Source: Sipunculus nudus | Taxonomy: Eukaryota > Annelida > Sipuncula > Golfingiida > Sipunculidae | DNA length: 64,000 bases | Direction of reading: 5' to 3' | Assembly (NCBI GenBank): GCA_026874595.1 | Contig: CM049309.1 | Location: 22,115,033-22,179,032 of the forward strand | In this document: piece after piece, positions 59,601 through 64,000 of the stretch | Position numbering within the stretch: the first letter of the stretch is position 1 | Layout of the letters: each line of letters begins with the position of its first letter | Made by a program: the position numbers and the translations under genes | Notes under the pieces: generated by a model | What the model was told of the DNA's origin: nothing | Databases searched by the model: none | The model's input: only the letters and a program-made list of their open reading frames with translations

Positions 59601-62244
59601 AGGTCAAAGCAAAATTTATTTACTAATATTTGAAAGCATAAAAATATCTTCGGCACTTCATTGTCATATGTTATGTGATATGTTGATCAAAAGGAAATAG
59701 ACCTTATGAAATTGATGCTCGTGATCTCTTTTTTATATTGTTGATTCTCTCATAGAAGTACTACATTGTTAAGGTGCCTACCATATTAAAACAAAAACAT
59801 TTATAATGAATTTGTGTGGTTATATGGAAGATTCCAAGATTCCAAAAGCCTTGTTGGTGATCTTGATACAGAAATATTCATTTCATATTAAACTATTCCA
59901 AGTACCTTGTAGAAAAGGGAGATCGGTAAAATCGTTGTCTGGAAATTTTATATTTCTATGTGTATCTGAATATGAGCTGAAACAGGTCTAATTGTTACAA
60001 GTTATAGACAAGGCACTTCTTAAAGCTATAAATAGACAAATAATGCACAAAAAAACTAATCAGCCATATTTGATCAGCAGAAAAGAAGGCACATCTGCAT
60101 ATGGAAAATGGCATATGAGTACGCATTTTTCCTAAAGGAAAGTTTGCACATTACGGGAATACAAATATCTCTGTTGTACACTTATTGGATAAAACGGACC
60201 AGATCCGGGCATAAGGCCGACAACACGGATGGAATTTTTTTTTATAATTTTGTTTTGATGGAGGTAGCCGCTTCCATTTTTTAATGCAAACTTAACTACA
60301 TATATGTATATCTGTAGATTTCCATTCCGGTTTCGGACTACGTGACAGGGCAGTATCACACGCTTTCTCTCATTTTATATCTTGCCATTAACCAAGCCCC
60401 AATGACTTCTGCACCTACAAGCCCTGGATGCGTGATCATCCCCATTGCTGGATCAAATCACCGAGGATGCTCCGACAGGAGCCCTCGTTTGTCAGTGAAC
60501 CAAGGCCGTTGGGTATGACCTTCCCATTACGCCTGGATGGAATCACTGTCGAGTGTGCATCAACCAGGGGATGCAAATGCAACAATAATGTAAACCATCC
60601 AGTGGTGAAAAACTGCCCCCCCCCCTGTCCGTTGAGCGATCTCATTTTATTTGATTCTTTTCCCATTTATTCGTGACTATTTTAGTTTTCAGATTTCATT
60701 TTTATTCCCCACCAATTAAATTATTTATTGACGTATGTATGATTTGCTGCGTCAAGACTACATCTAAATATTTGTATACTTAGGAAGGGTGTCTTTCCTT
60801 AATTGCATTCTGGGTGGTCATATAACCAGGGTATAGATCCCCAAATTGCACCCGTGTCTAAGTGAGGCACAGCCTTCCCGTTAGTCTGTCAATAATTTTT
60901 ACCACGAAAATTAAATTTAGGTGTTGATATGTTGTGAGTGATTTTTTTTTTTCATTTTCACCGATGAATCAACATGTAACATACAACTGAATGTATGGAC
61001 CGGCCGATTTATATCCTTATTTTTAACTTCTAAAAATATTAATATTAAAGCTAAGCCCCATTAAGGTTTAACAACTATCTAAATACATTTTAAGGAATAA
61101 AAGTTGAGCAGAAATCCTAATATTTCTTATGTGAATAATGCCTCAAAATGTTCCTCTTAAATTGCATATTTCAAACTTTCTCCCTATACAGGAGGCATTA
61201 TTTATATCAAGGTTTCATATCGTGTGCACAGAGAAACCTATGAGAGAAAACTTTTGAGGCTTTTATCATGCGATTATACTATCGTGTTATTACAGATATT
61301 TTGATTCATGAATTGACAGCTGATTTCAACATATTTTTGAATTTCAATGTCTTTAATCCCCCGATGTTACCAACGACATTACCAACATTCATAACTGGTA
61401 TGTAATAATAAGTATGATCATGCAGTAGAAAGTTTCCAAATTAAGTAGGGAACCTTCACCAGAAATCTTCCATTGTTTCTTTAATTCAAGAAGAACCGCG
61501 CAGAAAGCCCAATTTAACACTGAAACTCTTACACAGCATTTTACCTACATACATTTATATGGTCATTTGAAACAGTTATCCTTATATCATATATTCCACT
61601 GCTCATATCAATATTATTTGAATACGTCCTAAGCGTATCTCATACCTGGCTGCTGTGGCATTCTGGTTTTCTTATGCACGCGCATCTCCTGGCCTATGCA
61701 GACCTGGCAGTCATTCCTGATATTATCATCCATGGTAGGGGTATCTTAATCTTGAGGTGCTTGGTCCCGATTATCCGACATTAACCTACGGTGTTCCTAA
61801 AGGTACATGTATTTGAATTCGCCAGATGGCATTTACATGTACACTCTTGTCTTTTTTTTACCGACAGAAACCAGTATGACCCTGTGCACGTGCAGATATG
61901 TTGTCTTCTTTCGTTGGCCGCCCTTTTTTGTCAGGGCAGCATATTTTTTTCTGTTTCACTCTTTCGTGACATTTACAATTACAGCTGACCTATTTCCGCC
62001 CATATTCAGGTAAACTCCAAAGATATTCAGATAAAGTTTTCTACTGAAGATCCTCGAAGTGTACCAGGCGTCTGGAATAGTTAACATGCTATAGATTGTT
62101 CCTGTATCTTTTTTTTAATAACCACACAAATTGATTTCAAAATAATGGTATCGCATTAGTACTGTCGAAGATTAATACTAAGCAATAAATCTGAAGAGAA
62201 TCATCAATATGTGAAATATGTAAAACGTACATCAACTTCATGTT
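59601..62244. other. AT-rich intergenic DNA, nothing recognised
   Basis: ORFs up to about 80 codons (for example 60428-60676) lack recognisable domains. No splice-consistent exon chain was found. Confidence 0.35.
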
Positions 62245-62663
62245 TTAAAGGGGCCAATTAAATCACCTATCTGACCTTTATAAACTAAAGGTAATTCCTT
62301 TGAGATTTTATACAAAATAGGCCAGAAAAGGTTGCTATCACGCACATAGGCGTATATAGAATTCATCAATGACATCGGACAGCAAGTCAGGTAGGCGAGA
62401 GTTTTGCATATGGCGTTTTGCAACAAATAACTTTCTGCCTTCGCATATATGCCACATACCATGTTAGGTAACATTTTTCCCCTTTTGTCAACATTGCTGT
62501 GTTTACAAACATGTTGTTGATGAACAAGTTCATATATCCTTCATGGAGGTATTATAAGAACATTCCAAAACCACAATTACCTTTAGATCATTAATATCTA
62601 TACACAGAGAAGCAAGAAATCACAAATTTTCTTTCAAAAAGGTAGGTGAATGGGCACCTTTAA
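62245..62663 (-). repeat. TTAAAGGKGCCC repeat, inverted copy
   Basis: It runs TTAAAGGGGCCAATTAAATC to TGGGCACCTTTAA and is the reverse orientation of the repeat at 1247-1738. Shared blocks include the ATGGCGTTTTGCAACAA segment and GCTGTGTTTACAAACATG. Non-coding. Confidence 0.55.
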
Positions 62664-63009
62664 GGTCCGTTTGAAAAAAACCTATGACAGTATCTTAGTG
62701 TAATGTATTTTAATATCGTCCCTATGGTATATTATTCTACCATAACAATTTTTAAAACAATTATTTCAAAAGTTGACTATTTGAAAAACGTATTACATAA
62801 ATATGACAGCGTAGTACCCAAGATGTCTAATGTTATTCTTAAGATAGAAGGTTGGTAAATAAGTTTGACCTTGACCTTGAATACTCTCCCTAACCTTTTA
62901 ACAGCTCCTGGAGTAGTTGGTATTATCAGTTCACATTTAAAATCTTATAAATTGATCCAATATTATTCATTTTGGTGCAATAGTTACAATATCAAAGCAT
63001 TATCTAGGC

Positions 63010-63165
63010 TTTTTTATATGATGGCGGGCATCTTGGATTTTTAGGCGGTAAGAGGGTTAAAATTTGTTACATAACATTTTCCATTAGCCTACACCTAAAT
63101 GAAGTAAAAGCAAGTGCTATCTCAATTTGGGCATTAAATTCCTACGGGATTGTAATTTTGCTACA
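63010..63165 (-). repeat. Inverted relative of the 58960-59600 repeat
   Basis: Read on the minus strand it gives CGTAGGAATTTAATGCCCAA and CCAAGATGCCCGCC, matching 58985-59110. The two lie about 4 kb apart in opposite orientations. Confidence 0.5.
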
Positions 63166-63507
63166 TGGGCGACTACACTAAAAGGCAAATGTTAGACAAC
63201 AACGGTGACTCATGAGGCGGGCGATGCTGTCCTACTAAAAAAAAAATGCTATAGACGGAGAGATGGCATGAAATCTAAATTGCATACAATATCAAATATT
63301 CTAACGGAAAAGTGAACATTATATCATAAAGCTGTCTTCTAGTTTTAAGGGGTTAATAGTTAATTTTCAGCGATATTTAAGTGAATTATATATGGGCTTC
63401 TAAAAATTCCACTTCTATTTCTGAAAAAGTTATATTGAAACAAGCATACATCATTCATATTGATCACGAATGTATCTTATAATCATACCATATCTGTTTA
63501 TATATAT

Positions 63508-63561
<54 letters not shown>

Positions 63562-63904
63562 GTAAAGGCAATGATTTTTTTCTGAAATTTTGATCACTGA
63601 TCAGAATCATTTCTTTCTTCATCGATGTATGGCACTGTTGGTCTTAGGCACGGCTTTCAAGAACACTGGGAAAGCGTCTGTGATGGTGGAAATCTATTTT
63701 TGGCATTCGGTTCAGGGGGTCCGAGCGTCCGATCTGTCTTAATAGATAACCCTTACCTTCCAAGATAATAAAATAATCATCTGGTGACACGATATTTAAT
63801 AATAATTATAAAATATATCCAATTCTAGATAACGCTTCAAAATATCACGCTGAATCCCCCCCCCCTGTTTTGTCTCTCCAAAATAACGTGTCCCTCCAAT
63901 TTTT

Positions 63905-64000
63905 ATCACAGCTGACTGAAAGTCATCATAGCTATAGCGATCATTCTTTGTCTGTTCTCCTTCCAGCCGCACTGTCGTCCGTTAACAGGGTACAAATCGT
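63905..64000 (+). mobile_element. 5' end of a further family-A-related element, cut by the window edge
   Basis: The sequence CACAGCTGACTGAAAGTCAT followed by CATAGCTATAGCGATC and later CTGTCGTCCGTTAACAGGG resembles the family A 5' hairpin and head, with substitutions. Only the first 100 bp are in the window. Confidence 0.4.

Overview
This window looks like nuclear DNA from an animal, most likely a marine invertebrate. The coding sequence is split by GT-AG introns of 2-6 kb. The genes are conserved metazoan families. The rest is AT-rich non-coding DNA full of TA microsatellites, minisatellites, MITEs, non-LTR retrotransposon debris and non-autonomous elements with CCGTCCGTC heads. I cannot name the species or phylum. 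No rRNA, tRNA, CRISPR array or bacterial operon was seen.

Layout. 1-7.2 kb is CpG-rich intergenic DNA with several small transposon families and a 2.35 kb Helentron-like element (3776-6126). 7.2-29 kb is strongly CpG-poor and coincides with a ZFAND5/6-type gene on the + strand. Its four coding exons (19022-19199, 22744-22953, 25936-26046, 27854-28002) give 215 residues with an N-terminal A20 and a C-terminal AN1 zinc finger. The upstream 5' exon and promoter are inferred near 7 kb. Intron 1 holds a second Helentron-like copy. Intron 2 opens with a minisatellite made of copies of the end of exon 2 plus its splice donor.

29.7-43 kb is repeat-dominated: two Helentron-like elements built from about 180-bp monomers (32222-33810, 34304-35802), a decayed SGNH-hydrolase ORF (36683-37204), further diverged tandem elements, a 700-bp insertion with an 8-bp target duplication, and Penelope-like repeat ends.

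43.77-51.97 kb is an SLC46-like (proton-coupled folate transporter family) membrane transporter gene on the + strand. It has four coding exons totalling 480 codons, all joining in phase, but one in-frame TAG at codon 222. Its third intron-sized gap (45531-51386) holds a 33-bp minisatellite and a third Helentron-like copy. 53.3-55.3 kb is a decayed CR1/L2-like reverse transcriptase. The remainder to 64 kb is non-coding DNA with more repeat fragments.

The two host genes are not functionally linked in any visible way. ZFAND5/6 proteins act in ubiquitin/proteasome and stress signalling; SLC46 proteins carry small solutes across membranes. The most unusual structure is the exon-boundary minisatellite in the ZFAND gene. 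Some of its repeat units have the layout of small phase-preserving exons.
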